Source of the DNA: Actinomadura rubteroloni
GTDB taxonomy: Bacteria; Actinomycetota; Actinomycetes; Streptosporangiales; Streptosporangiaceae
Assembly: GCF_002911665.1 (NCBI RefSeq)
Contig: NZ_MTBP01000002.1
Location: forward strand, 1,178,001 to 1,242,000
Direction of reading: 5' to 3'
DNA: 64,000 nucleotides
The position numbers and the translations under genes were made by a program. The notes beneath the pieces are model-generated. The model saw only the letters and a program-made list of their open reading frames with translations, was not told where the DNA came from and ran no database searches. Positions 16,673-25,523 of this stretch are shown one piece after another. The stretch's first letter is position 1. Each line of letters begins with the position of its first letter.

Positions 16673-17362
16673 ATGTTCCCGCGCACGGCCCTGCTGGCCG
16701 CCGGTCTCCTCGTCCTCGCGCCCGCCGCGCCCGCCGTCGCGGCGCCCGCAGCCGCGCCGGCGCCCGCCGCGCTCCACCTCGGCAGCGACGGCCCCGACGT
16801 CACCCGGCTCCAGCGGCGCCTGAAGGCCCTGCACTACTGGCCGGGCGAGGCCAACGGCCGGTTCCGCGAGACGACGCGGGCGGCCGTCTGGGCGTTCCAG
16901 CACGTCAACGGGCTGAAGGCGACCGGGGTCGTGGACGCGCGGACGCAGCGCGCCCTCCGCCACCCGCACGGCCCGCACCGGCTCGTCCGGCGCTCCCGCC
17001 CGACGCGCGTCGACATCGACCTGCGGCACCGTGTCCTCGTCGTCTACAAGGCGCGGCGCGTCGTGCTGATCTCGCACCTGTCGTCGGGCTCGGGCCGCCA
17101 CTTCTGCCAGGCCGGACGCTGCGGCGTCGCCCGCACGCCCACCGGCAACTTCCGCGTCGAGCGGCGCATCAACGGCTGGCACAAGTCCTACCTCGGCTGG
17201 ATGTACCGGCCGCTGTACTTCCACGGCGGGTTCGCGATGCACGGCTCGCTGGACGTGCCCGACCGCGACGTGTCGCACGGCTGCGTCCGCCTCCCGATGG
17301 ACGTCGGGGACCGGATCTACGGGCTCGTCCGCAACGGCACGGCGGTCTACGTCCGCCGCTGA
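16673..17362 (+). CDS. Secreted L,D-transpeptidase with peptidoglycan-binding domain
   Basis: A 229-residue exported cell-wall enzyme. Residues 1-27 are a signal peptide ending near AVAAPAA. Residues 35-85 form a PG_binding_1 domain (LGSDGPDVTRLQRRLKALHY, then FRETTRAAVWAFQ and GVVDARTQRAL). Residues 105-229 are the YkuD domain, with HGS and the catalytic SHGCVRL near residue 205. Such enzymes make 3-3 crosslinks in peptidoglycan or attach proteins. ATG 16673 begins directly at the signal peptide. Its 3' end overlaps the convergent fusion gene by 16 bases. Confidence 0.92.
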   Translation: MFPRTALLAAGLLVLAPAAPAVAAPAAAPAPAALHLGSDGPDVTRLQRRLKALHYWPGEANGRFRETTRAAVWAFQHVNGLKATGVVDARTQRALRHPHGPHRLVRRSRPTRVDIDLRHRVLVVYKARRVVLISHLSSGSGRHFCQAGRCGVARTPTGNFRVERRINGWHKSYLGWMYRPLYFHGGFAMHGSLDVPDRDVSHGCVRLPMDVGDRIYGLVRNGTAVYVRR

Positions 17363-20271
17363 GCGGTCAGGCGGCGCCGCGCCGTCTCGCTGAGCGGACG
17401 GTACGCGCCGGACTTGTCCCGGAAGTAGGCGCCCGGCCCGGCGGGCGGCACGCCCTCGGCGCGCAGCGCGTCGGTCAGGGGCCGGTGGCCGGGCGTCGTG
17501 GGGATAGCGTCCACGACGCGCACCACCGCGGGACGCAGCATCGGCTCCACCTTGAGCAGGGCCTCCGACACGTCCACCGGCTTCAGCTCGGTGCCCGCGC
17601 GCAGCGTCACGGCGGCGGCGGCCAGCTCGCCGCCGCCCGTCCCGACGGCGTAGACGGCGACCTGGTCGACGCCGGGCAGGTCGCCGAGCGCGTCGCGGAT
17701 CGGGCCGGGCGGGACGATCCCGGTCGCGGCGCGGATCAGCTCGTCCTCCCGGCCGACCGGCCAGAAGTCGCCGTCGGCGTCGCGGCGGAACAGGTCGCCG
17801 GTGATCGTCCAGGCGTCCTCGGGCGCGAACACGCCGCGCACCGGGCGCGCGGCCGTGGCCAGCGCCGCCGGACGGACGCGCGCCAGCAGCATCCCGATCT
17901 CGCCCGGTTCGCACTCCTGCGCGAACCCGCGCGGCCCGTACACCAGGCCGCCGCGTTCCAGGTCGTAGCGGGCGAGCCGGACGGGCGCGCTGCCCGGCAG
18001 CGGACGGCCGAGCGACCCCGGCTTCGTCCCGCCGAGGTTGACCAGGATCGCCTCGCCCGTCGTGGACGCGTAGAACTCCAGCACGCGGGCGGGCGCGAAC
18101 CGCTCCTCCACGCGCCGCCACAGCCCGCGCGGCATCCCCGACCCGATGAACAGCCGCACCGCGTGGTGCCGCTCCCCCGGCTGCGGCGGCGCGTTGACGA
18201 GGTCGCGCAGCAGCGTCCAGGCGTAGGACGCGACGGTCACGCCGTAGCGGCGGGCCTCGTCCCAGAACGTCTCGGGGTCGTAGCCGCTGGCCAGGGCGAG
18301 CCGCGCGCCGCTGGCGACCGCGCCGCCGAGGCTCATGAGCAGCGCGGACGGGTGCTGGAGCGGCGTGATCGAGTAGACGGTGTCGGCCGGTGACAGGGAC
18401 GCCGACGACGCCGTCCCGTACGCCGACATGGCCCAGCGGCGGTTGGTGACGCGGCTCGCCCGCAGCGTCTCCCCCACCCCGGTGAACAGCACGAACGCGG
18501 TGTCGCCCGCGCGTCCGGGGTCGGGCCGGTACCAGCCGGGCAGCGCGACCGCGGACGGGTCGATGCGCTCCATGTCGTCCAGCCGGGGGTCGCGGTCGGC
18601 GCCGCCGCCGAGCAGGTGCGCGGGCACGCCGAGCGTCGCGGCGAGCGCGGCGTTCTCGGGGTCGGCGATGACGCGGGCGATCCGCGCGAGCGCCGCCTCC
18701 CGCTCGGGTTCGCCGTCCGGGCGCAGCAGCACCGCGACCGCGCCGAGCCGGTTCAGTGCGGCGACCAGCGCGAGCGCCGTCGGACGGGTCCGCATCAGCA
18801 CGCCCACCGGCTCGCCGCGCCGCACGCCGATCGCGATGAGCCCGCGCACGACGGCGTCGATGCGGCTCTTGGCGGCGGTGTTCGTGTACGCGCGGCCCCG
18901 GTAGAGGAAGAACACCTCGTCGGGGCGGTGCCGGGCCTGCTCGTCCAGCAGCAGCCCGAGCGACACCCGCGTCGTGGCCTGGATGCGCTCCAGCCGGGCG
19001 AGGCGCGGCAGGTTCTGGACGGCCTGGCGCCCGAGCTGCCGGGACCCGCGCAGCGCCCGCGCCGCCGTCCCGGCCGCCGCCCGCGCGGCCCCGCCGCCCG
19101 CGCCGAGCGCGAGCCGCAGCCCGTACCCGGCGGTGCCGCCGGGCGGGGGCGGCGCCGGGTCGCCCTCGGCCGGCCGGACGATCGCGGGCATCCCCCCGGC
19201 CGCCCACTCGGCGACGGCGGGCCAGGTCTGCGCCATCGCGAGCGTCCCGACGACGAGCCCGAAATGCCCGGCCCGCAGCGGTGCCTCGTACACCGGGGCG
19301 CGCGGCGCCGCGCGCCGGATGCCGCGCACCATCGGCGGCGGCGCGATCTCGTCCACCTCGCCGACGAACGTCAGCACCGGGCAGGACAGGTCGGCGAGCG
19401 TGACGAGCCGGTCCCCGATCGTGAACCCGCCGGTGAGCATCCGGTTGTGCTGGACGAAGTTGCGGATGAACTCCAGCAGCGCCGGCCCGGGCCACGACAC
19501 CCAGCCCTCGCGCTCCAGGAACCGGCGCTGCCGCTCGCGCGGGGCCAGCCGCTCGCGATCGTGCAGGGCGAGGACGAACTCGACGCGGCTGCGCACCGAC
19601 TTCACCGGGCTGAGGAGCTGGAAGCCCGTCCGCGTCACCCAGCCGGGGACGTCGAAGCCGCGCAGCAGGGCGTCCGGGATGTGCTCGGCGGCCTCCCCGG
19701 CGAGCCGCGCCGGGACGCCGAACGGCAGCGAGCCGCTGATGTCGGCCGGGCTGCCGAACGTGATCACCGAGGCGACGCCCGCGCTGCGCCGGTACGCGGC
19801 GGCCTGGTAGACGAACATGCCGCCCTGGGAGTACCCGGCGAGGTGGACGTCGCGTCCGGTGGCGGCGCGGACGCGGTCCACGGCGTCGCTCACCGCGAGG
19901 ACGTGGTCGGAGACCGTCCGCTCCAGCCCGCCGGGCTCGCGCTCGGGTGCCCCGAAGTCCACGACCCACGGGTCGACGCCGCGCCGGTGCAGTTCGGCGA
20001 CCGCGCTGACGTTCGAGGAGATGTCGTACACCTCGGCGGTGATCATCAGCGGCGGGACGAGCAGCACGACCGGCCGTCCGGCGGGCTCCTCCGGGTGGTA
20101 GTGCCGCAGCCGGTAGATCCGGCCCTCGGCGGCGATCTCGTGCGGGGTGGCGTCGTCGCCGGTGTCCAGGCCGCCGAACCGTGCGACCTCCAGCGCGTTC
20201 TGCGCGGTGGCGGTCACACGGGCACCGATTCGGCGAAAAGCTCTCACAACGGGCGGCATCGGGCCAGTCAT
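17347..20271 (-). CDS. Alpha/beta-hydrolase fused to degenerate FATP-type acyl-CoA synthetase
   Basis: A 974-residue fusion. Residues 1-350 form an alpha/beta hydrolase related to PHA synthases: VVLLVPPLMITAEVYD, nucleophile elbow GYSQGG (Ser148) and VLTFVGEVDEIAP, with the His in LRAGHFGLV. From about residue 440 an ANL/FATP-like module follows, ending in the family's TPGHRPLTDALRAEG and KSGAYRPLS. The adenylation core looks damaged: the P-loop A3 motif, normally TSGTTGxPK, reads FTGVGETLRASR, and the C-terminal catalytic Lys is replaced by His. It may bind rather than activate acyl groups, or transfer them via the hydrolase. A fatty-acyl-AMP ligase is immediately upstream on the same strand (54-base gap), so a joint role in lipid handling is plausible. 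Confidence 0.82.
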   Translation of the reverse strand: MTGPMPPVVRAFRRIGARVTATAQNALEVARFGGLDTGDDATPHEIAAEGRIYRLRHYHPEEPAGRPVVLLVPPLMITAEVYDISSNVSAVAELHRRGVDPWVVDFGAPEREPGGLERTVSDHVLAVSDAVDRVRAATGRDVHLAGYSQGGMFVYQAAAYRRSAGVASVITFGSPADISGSLPFGVPARLAGEAAEHIPDALLRGFDVPGWVTRTGFQLLSPVKSVRSRVEFVLALHDRERLAPRERQRRFLEREGWVSWPGPALLEFIRNFVQHNRMLTGGFTIGDRLVTLADLSCPVLTFVGEVDEIAPPPMVRGIRRAAPRAPVYEAPLRAGHFGLVVGTLAMAQTWPAVAEWAAGGMPAIVRPAEGDPAPPPPGGTAGYGLRLALGAGGGAARAAAGTAARALRGSRQLGRQAVQNLPRLARLERIQATTRVSLGLLLDEQARHRPDEVFFLYRGRAYTNTAAKSRIDAVVRGLIAIGVRRGEPVGVLMRTRPTALALVAALNRLGAVAVLLRPDGEPEREAALARIARVIADPENAALAATLGVPAHLLGGGADRDPRLDDMERIDPSAVALPGWYRPDPGRAGDTAFVLFTGVGETLRASRVTNRRWAMSAYGTASSASLSPADTVYSITPLQHPSALLMSLGGAVASGARLALASGYDPETFWDEARRYGVTVASYAWTLLRDLVNAPPQPGERHHAVRLFIGSGMPRGLWRRVEERFAPARVLEFYASTTGEAILVNLGGTKPGSLGRPLPGSAPVRLARYDLERGGLVYGPRGFAQECEPGEIGMLLARVRPAALATAARPVRGVFAPEDAWTITGDLFRRDADGDFWPVGREDELIRAATGIVPPGPIRDALGDLPGVDQVAVYAVGTGGGELAAAAVTLRAGTELKPVDVSEALLKVEPMLRPAVVRVVDAIPTTPGHRPLTDALRAEGVPPAGPGAYFRDKSGAYRPLSETARRRLTAQRRT

Positions 20272-20325
20272 ATCACCTGGACGATCGCCGGGAAAACCCT
20301 TGACCGCCCGCTGGTCAGCCCCTTG

Positions 20326-22014
20326 TCAGGCCCCGACGACCCGCGCGCCGCCCATCGCGCCCGCCTGGAGGCGCTCCCACATGTAGCGGCGGCGGGGCTT
20401 GCCGCTGGACGTCCGCTGAATCAGCCCGGACCCGACGACGATCGTGACTTCGACGTCCTCGCCGACCCGGCGGCGCAGCATCTCCCGCACGTCGGCGGCC
20501 CACGGAGCGTCGGCGGTCTCGGCGAAGAGCGCGAGGCCCTTCTTTCCCGCGCCCGGGACGCCGACGACGACGATCCGGCCCTTGCCGAGCTTGGTGACCT
20601 CGGCGATCTTCGCCTCCAGGTCCTCGACGTAGACCGAGCGGCCCCGAACCTTGATGGAGTCGCCCATGCGTCCGAGCACGAAGAGTTGGCCCTCGTGGAA
20701 GAACCCGGCGTCGCCCGTGAAGACCAGTGTTCCCCGGCCGGCCGACCCCGGCCGGCCTCCCGTGCCGTGCTCGAAGCGCGTGGACTTGCCCTCGGCACCC
20801 GCGTAGTAGCCCTTGCAGGCCGACGGCCCGCCGACGACGATCTCGCCGAGCCGTCCGGCGGGCAGTTCGTTGCCCGCGTCGTCCACGATGGTGACGGGGA
20901 CGTCCGGCTCGGGCGTGCCGCACCCGACGACCCAGCCCGCCTTCGCGCCGACCGAGTGCGGCCCGAGCGTGTGCTGGTCGAGGATCCTCACGGGCTCGCC
21001 GAACGCCAGCGACTCGCTGTCGGGACGCACCGCGAGCGGGTCGCGCGCCTCCTTGTCCAGCGAGATCAGCAGGGTCGTCTCGGCCATGCCGTAGGCGGGA
21101 CGGAACGCCGTCCGGGAGAACCCGAACGGCTCCAGCAACTCGGCGAAGACCTCCAGCGAGTGCGGGTCGATCGGCTCCGCGCCGATCAACGCCATCTTCC
21201 AGCCGGACAGGTCGATCCCTTCGAGCTGCTCGGCCTTCACGCGCCGCGCGACGTAGGCGTACGCGAACGGCGGCGCGGCCGTGTGCCGGGCCTCGGCGAA
21301 GCAGCGGATCCAGCGGGCGGGGTCGCGGATGAAGTGGTCGGGACGCAGGAGGCGCAGCGTCCCCTGCCGCGCGATCGGGGTGATGAACGTGCCGATCAGG
21401 CCCATGTCGTGGTACAGCGGCAGCCAGGACGCGACGACGTCGCCGTCCTCGTAGTCGGAGCTGCGGACGATCAGGTCGCTGTTGGCCGCCAGGTTCTCCC
21501 AGGTGACCATGACGCCGCGCGGCGCGCCGCTCGACCCGGACGTGAACTGGAGCAGCGCGAGCTCACCGGGCTCGCGCAGCTCGGCCTCGTCCGCCGCCTG
21601 CCGGGGCCGCCACGGCGCACCGGCCAGCCCGGCGCGTTCCATCGCGGCGGCGGTGTCGCCGGCCAGCTCGTCGGACGCGACGACCAGCGACGGCCGAGCC
21701 TGCCGCAGGATCGCCGCGACGTGGTTGACGTAGTCCTCGCCGCTCTGGAACAACGGCGGCGTGATCAGGCACACGGTCGCGCCCGCGACCCAGACGGCGA
21801 AGTAGGTCTCGATGCAGGTGAAGTCGGTCGGCAGCACCACGCACACGACGTCCCCGGGCCGCACGCCCTCGTCGATGAGCGCGGACGCCGTGCGCCGGGC
21901 CGCCGAGGCGATCGCGCCGTAGTCGCGGAACTCCCACCCGTCGCCGTCGGCCGCCAGGTGGACGCCGCGATCGGTGTTCGGCTTGTCCAGCCAGTCCCGC
22001 AGCGCAGTTGCCAT
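20326..22014 (-). CDS. Fatty-acyl-AMP ligase (FAAL family)
   Basis: A 562-residue ANL-superfamily enzyme predicted to adenylate a fatty acid for transfer to a carrier protein. Visible are A3 LLQFTSGSSGAPRGV, the FAAL hallmark WLPLYHDMGLIG, A5 FRPAYGMAETTL, the A7 VFTGDAGFFHEGQLFVLGR and the C-terminal lysine motif RTSSGKPRRR. These distinguish it from acyl-CoA synthetases. No polyketide synthase or obvious acyl carrier lies nearby, so the acceptor is unknown. The ATG at 22014 follows AAGGGGAAACG; a longer frame to 22071 is less likely. It precedes the hydrolase-FATP fusion and is divergent from a secreted esterase. Confidence 0.9.
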   Translation of the reverse strand: MATALRDWLDKPNTDRGVHLAADGDGWEFRDYGAIASAARRTASALIDEGVRPGDVVCVVLPTDFTCIETYFAVWVAGATVCLITPPLFQSGEDYVNHVAAILRQARPSLVVASDELAGDTAAAMERAGLAGAPWRPRQAADEAELREPGELALLQFTSGSSGAPRGVMVTWENLAANSDLIVRSSDYEDGDVVASWLPLYHDMGLIGTFITPIARQGTLRLLRPDHFIRDPARWIRCFAEARHTAAPPFAYAYVARRVKAEQLEGIDLSGWKMALIGAEPIDPHSLEVFAELLEPFGFSRTAFRPAYGMAETTLLISLDKEARDPLAVRPDSESLAFGEPVRILDQHTLGPHSVGAKAGWVVGCGTPEPDVPVTIVDDAGNELPAGRLGEIVVGGPSACKGYYAGAEGKSTRFEHGTGGRPGSAGRGTLVFTGDAGFFHEGQLFVLGRMGDSIKVRGRSVYVEDLEAKIAEVTKLGKGRIVVVGVPGAGKKGLALFAETADAPWAADVREMLRRRVGEDVEVTIVVGSGLIQRTSSGKPRRRYMWERLQAGAMGGARVVGA

Positions 22015-22239
22015 CGTTTCCCCTTCACAGACGTGACCCGTGGGTAACTTCACCAGCGCCGCAACGTCCACGTCAACCGAAACGAGCAGGAAACGGGGGG
22101 TAGGCCGCAGATGTATGTGATCCGGCTTACAAACGGCCCCTCAAGATCGTTCACCTGACGTGATTCTCGCAGGTCGTCCCGGTTGTTACGGTTCGCGCTG
22201 CCGGGTCCGCCCCGGCCCCTCGGACCAAGGAGTTCACCC

Positions 22240-23229
22240 ATGCAGAACCGGCGTGCCTTCTGCCGTACCGCAGCCGTTACGGCCGGCGCGGCCCTGGGCG
22301 GCGGCCTCCTCGCCGCGCCCGCCCGCGCCTCGGGAGCGCGCGTCGTCGCGGAGAAACGACTGGGCAGCCACATCGTCGACCTGACCGTCCACTCGGCGGC
22401 GATGAACCGCGACCTGCCGGTGCGGCTGATGCTGCCGAACGGCTGGTCGAAGACCGCGGACCGGACGTGGCCCGTCGTCTACGCGTTCCACGGCGGCAAC
22501 GAGAACTACCAGGCGTGGAACAACCACACCGACATCGCGGCCCGCTCGCTGCGCCGCCAGGTGATCGTCGTGATGCCCGAGGGCGGCTACGCGGGCGGCT
22601 ACACCGACTGGTGGAACTACGGCTTCGGCAACAGCTACGCCTGGGAGACGTTCCACCTGAAGGAACTGCGCCCCCTTCTGGAGCAGCAGTACCGAGCGGG
22701 CACGAAGCGCGCGGCGTTCGGCCAGTCCACCGGCGGCTACGGCGCGCTGATCTACGCGGCCAGGCACCCGGGGATGTTCAAGTACGCGGCGGCCTACAGC
22801 CCGTTCGCGTCCCTGCTGACGGCGGGCGTCTCGACCGTCATGAACACGGGCCTGGACGGCCTGAAAGGCTGGAACGGCCTGGGCTTCAACGTCGACAAGT
22901 TCACAATGTGGGGCGACCCGTTCTGGCAGCACGACATCTGGGTGCAGCACGACCCGGTGTCCCAGGCGGCGAACCTGCGCGGGACGAAGCTCTACGTCTC
23001 CGTCGCCAAGAACGGACTCCCCGGCCCCCTGGACCCGCCCACGGCCCAGTTCGCCGACCCGGCCGAGGCGTTCTGCTACTACACGACCAAGCCGTTCCTG
23101 GACCGCCTCAACGAGTTGAAGATCCCGGTGACGACCCACCTCTACGAGCGGGGCACCCACTCCTGGGTCTACTGGCAGGACGAACTGGACCGCTCGTGGC
23201 CCGCGATGATGCGAGCGATCGGCGCCTGA
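22240..23229 (+). CDS. Secreted esterase of the mycolyltransferase/esterase-D type
   Basis: A 329-residue exported alpha/beta hydrolase. The N-terminus carries a Tat-like signal (NRRAFCR followed by an Ala-rich hydrophobic stretch, cleavage near ARA-SG). The body has VVYAFHGGNENYQAW for the oxyanion region, the nucleophile elbow GQSTGGYG (Ser about 165), and a catalytic His in YERGTHSW near the end. It belongs to the putative esterase/antigen-85-like group, which acts on acyl or mycolyl esters outside the cell; the true substrate is unknown. ATG 22240 has AAGGAG seven bases upstream. A strong bidirectional terminator follows. Confidence 0.88.
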   Translation: MQNRRAFCRTAAVTAGAALGGGLLAAPARASGARVVAEKRLGSHIVDLTVHSAAMNRDLPVRLMLPNGWSKTADRTWPVVYAFHGGNENYQAWNNHTDIAARSLRRQVIVVMPEGGYAGGYTDWWNYGFGNSYAWETFHLKELRPLLEQQYRAGTKRAAFGQSTGGYGALIYAARHPGMFKYAAAYSPFASLLTAGVSTVMNTGLDGLKGWNGLGFNVDKFTMWGDPFWQHDIWVQHDPVSQAANLRGTKLYVSVAKNGLPGPLDPPTAQFADPAEAFCYYTTKPFLDRLNELKIPVTTHLYERGTHSWVYWQDELDRSWPAMMRAIGA

Positions 23230-23238
23230 CGAGAGGGA

Positions 23239-23273
23239 CCGGCCGCCCCGCAAAGGAGAAACGGGGCGGCCGG
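23239..23273. terminator. Bidirectional terminator hairpin
   Basis: A perfect 12-base inverted repeat CCGGCCGCCCCG (23239-23250) / CGGGGCGGCCGG (23262-23273) with an 11-base A-rich loop. It lies between the convergent ends of the esterase gene and the HELxE/Fn3 gene. It has no U tract, as is common in high-GC actinobacteria. Confidence 0.8.
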
Positions 23274-23278
23274 GCAGA

Positions 23279-24736
23279 TCAGGACGTGGTGAAGGTCAGG
23301 TCACCCGAGCCGAAGTGGACGGACCCGCTGACGTCGATCTTGTAGTGGTAGGTCGTGGCGGCGTTCAACCCCGGACGATAGAAGGACGCGTACGCCACCC
23401 CGGACGCGTTGGCGGTGACGTTGACCGTGGCCGTGGAGCCATAAGAAGCGCTGGTTCCGTAGCTGAGCGTCGCGGTAGCCGAGGTGCCGGGTTCGAGGTG
23501 CACCGTGCCGATGACGGACTCATTGCCGGTCCCGGAAAGGGCGATGGCGTTGGCCGACCCGAACCCCGTGGGAACGAACGTGGCGTCGGAACTGGCGATG
23601 AGCCCGGCTTCATTGGCCAGGTGGACCCGGAAGTGGTACGTCGTTCCAGGGGTCAGGCCGGTCGCCTGGTACTGGTACGGCGTGGTGTTCGCCGAGGCGA
23701 TCGGGTCGAAGCCGACCGTGGAGCCGTAGGCGGTGGTCGTCCCGTACTCGATCCAGCCGAAGCCCGGAGAGCCGCCGAGGTCCACGGTCCCGTAGACGGT
23801 CTCGTTGCCGTTCCCGTCGTCGTTCCGGATGTTCTTCGTAGGGCTGGCAGGCGGCGAGCTGGGCGGAACGGTCGAGAGCACACAGCTCGCGGTCGTATTG
23901 CTCCACAACGATTGGACGGCGAACGTCCCCGCACTGGTCGTGACATTGCCCTGGGGGTTCTTCCAGGAGCACTTGTCGGCGTTCTCCTGGCTGTTCGAGT
24001 CGGACCAGGAGTTGAGCAGCGGATCAGTGATCGACTCGACGAGTTCGTGTCCCGCGACCATGCTGACCCCGTCGAGCAGGCCGCTCGCACCGGGGTTGAC
24101 GACGTTCGTCCCGCAGTTGCTCTTGTCGGTGTTGTACGGCAGGTTCGTGTAGGTGACCTGCGGCATGGCCCCCAACCCGATCGTGCCGTGGTAACCGCAG
24201 TAACTGATGCCGAAACCGCCCGAACTATGGCCGGTGGGGGTCGCGACAATGATCTGGACGTTCAGGTCGTCCGCCACCCCGAAGTGCTGCGCGGCCCGGT
24301 CGGCTTCGGCCCGGATGTCGTCGTAGGTCGGGGTCGCCGGGATCGCCGTGGTGCTGGACCAGGTGCCCTTCAGCAGGTCGGCGGGCGCGCCGGCACCGTA
24401 CTGGAGCACGGACTTGACCCACGGTGTGCCCCCGATGGAGGACAGAAAGTTCTCCAGGTAGGGCTTCTCTCCGCTGGGGTCGGACGTCCATCCCCAGTAG
24501 TCGATGTAGACGACCGGCGCGGTCTGGACGACACCCTTGAACGCCTGGAGCTGCGGCTCACCCGCGGCGACCTTCGCCTGGGCACCGGAGCGCGGCGCCA
24601 TGACGTGAATCTTGGGCGGTTTCGGCTGAGCCTGGGCTCCGGCCTGGTGAACGGCGTTGACCGACAGGATCGGAAGCGCCATCGCCAGGATGACGGCCCC
24701 CGTCCGACGCAGCGCTGCTCGTGTCGCGGACAGCAA
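23279..24736 (-). CDS. Secreted HELxE metalloprotease-like protein with fibronectin-like repeats
   Basis: A 485-residue exported protein. A signal peptide (residues 1-36) is followed by a domain to about residue 275 with a zincin-like motif AGHELVESITDPLLNSW, and later DKCSWKN. This resembles EXORDIUM/PHI-1-type and related bacterial secreted proteins. HExxE lacks the second His of a classical HExxH site, so catalysis is unproven. Two or three Fn3-like Thr/Gly/Tyr-rich repeats follow (TGLTPGTTYHFRVH and LNAATTYHYKIDVS mark their ends). The start is TTG 24736 with GAGGAGC eight bases upstream. Six or more Cys in the first domain suggest disulfides. Function unknown. Confidence 0.8.
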   Translation of the reverse strand: MLSATRAALRRTGAVILAMALPILSVNAVHQAGAQAQPKPPKIHVMAPRSGAQAKVAAGEPQLQAFKGVVQTAPVVYIDYWGWTSDPSGEKPYLENFLSSIGGTPWVKSVLQYGAGAPADLLKGTWSSTTAIPATPTYDDIRAEADRAAQHFGVADDLNVQIIVATPTGHSSGGFGISYCGYHGTIGLGAMPQVTYTNLPYNTDKSNCGTNVVNPGASGLLDGVSMVAGHELVESITDPLLNSWSDSNSQENADKCSWKNPQGNVTTSAGTFAVQSLWSNTTASCVLSTVPPSSPPASPTKNIRNDDGNGNETVYGTVDLGGSPGFGWIEYGTTTAYGSTVGFDPIASANTTPYQYQATGLTPGTTYHFRVHLANEAGLIASSDATFVPTGFGSANAIALSGTGNESVIGTVHLEPGTSATATLSYGTSASYGSTATVNVTANASGVAYASFYRPGLNAATTYHYKIDVSGSVHFGSGDLTFTTS

Positions 24737-24846
24737 GAAGTCTGCTCCTCGAAAAGAAGGATCACTGCCGGTGAGGGCGGCAGCGCGCAGACGCGGCGGG
24801 GAGACGGCTGCCGGTGAAAGATATTCACAGGCAGTTCGTTTTCTAA

Positions 24847-24893
24847 CTCAACAAATTGAGGACTTCCGCCGACCGAAGACTCAGCTTTCTGAG
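24847..24893. promoter_or_regulatory. Two CTCA-N6-TGAG inverted repeats
   Basis: CTCAACAAATTGAG (24847-24860) and CTCAGCTTTCTGAG (24880-24893) share the pattern CTCA-N6-TGAG with centres 33 bases apart. They sit 110-160 bases upstream of the leftward secreted protein gene in an unusually AT-rich stretch. They could be a paired operator for it. The evidence is only the repeated pattern. Confidence 0.3.
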
Positions 24894-24946
24894 CCGAACC
24901 ACCCTGACCGAGGAGAACCGAGCCCGATGGCGGGCAGTGCGATCCA

Positions 24947-25306
24947 TCACGTCCGACGCCGCAGGACGAGCGAGCCGATACCACGCCACCCGAGCAGAGT
25001 CACCCCGAGAAAAATGAACGCGACGACAACGAACGCGAAGGCCGTCCCCTGCCCGGAAACACGACGCAAGATCATGCCCACGACAACAGTGGACACCCAC
25101 AGAACAACCCCGACGGGCACGAGCGAAAAAGGCCGAACCCAGGCCCGGGAGACAAGCCACCCGACCACCAGCCCGACAAGGAACGGCCAGGCCGTATGAA
25201 GAACACCGCCCAACCCCCCAAGACCTTCATGCGTACGCCGCCCGAGAACGACGAAAACAACCACACAAAGCCCGTCAACCAACACAAACCCAAAACGAGA
25301 GAACAC
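24947..25306 (-). CDS. DUF3054 family membrane protein
   Basis: A 119-residue integral membrane protein with four hydrophobic segments (about residues 5-22, 35-55, 62-80 and 88-108). The pattern LCVVVFVVLGRRTHEG, TAWPFLVGLVVGWL, GVVLWVSTVVVGMILRR and GQGTAFAFVVVA matches DUF3054 proteins, which have no known function. The start is GTG 25306, with only a weak GGG-rich ribosome site. Codons near both ends are less GC-rich than in neighbouring genes. It stands between the secreted Fn3 protein and the tRNA cassette. Confidence 0.85.
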   Translation of the reverse strand: MFSRFGFVLVDGLCVVVFVVLGRRTHEGLGGLGGVLHTAWPFLVGLVVGWLVSRAWVRPFSLVPVGVVLWVSTVVVGMILRRVSGQGTAFAFVVVAFIFLGVTLLGWRGIGSLVLRRRT

Positions 25307-25320
25307 ACCCCAACCCTAGA

Positions 25321-25430
25321 GGGGGCGTGGGGGGCGGAGCCCCCCACATCGGGGGGCACGGGGGGTCGTCCCCCCGATAAAAGGCGAAGGTCCGCTTGGG
25401 AGCAAACGAAGTTTGCGACCAAGCGGACCC
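25321..25430. repeat. Hairpin array of tRNA cassette, copy A
   Basis: Three stacked inverted repeats: GTGGGGGGC/GCCCCCCAC (25327-25347, three-base loop), ATCGGGGGG/CCCCCCGAT (25348-25378), and GGTCCGCTTGG/CCAAGCGGACC (25389-25429) enclosing GCAAAC/GTTTGC. They lie just 3' of the leftward tRNA and probably terminate its transcript. The same array, with compensating changes in the last stem, recurs at 29969-30080. Confidence 0.8.
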
Positions 25431-25438
25431 CGGATCCG

Positions 25439-25512
25439 TAGCGGGGACAGGATTTGAACCTGCGACCTCTGGGTTATGAGCCCAGCGAGCTACCGAACTG
25501 CTCCACCCCGCG
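25439..25512 (-). tRNA. Initiator tRNA-Met (CAT), copy A
   Basis: Read on the minus strand, a complete 74-base cloverleaf begins CGCGGGGTGGAGCAG. The anticodon loop CTCATAA is flanked by three G:C pairs (GGG/CCC), the T arm is GGTTCAAATCC, and the acceptor ends CCCCGCTA. The three G:C pairs and the unpaired first acceptor position (C1 opposite U72) mark an initiator rather than an elongator. CCA is not encoded. An identical copy lies at 30089-30162. Confidence 0.95.
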
Positions 25513-25523
25513 GCGATGTCTTA

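Noticed and set aside
20272..20325. Separate promoter between the FAAL and fusion genes
   Set aside because: The 54-base space has no clear -35/-10 pair; co-transcription is simpler.
18616..22047. A 1143-codon plus-strand open frame spanning two minus-strand genes
   Set aside because: It is antisense to the hydrolase-FATP fusion and the FAAL gene, its product is a low-complexity Arg/Gly/His/Asp mix, and it has no ribosome site. Similar long shadows oppose the 16.6-20.0, 32.3-34.5, 47.9-50.7 and 60.5-62.7 kb genes.
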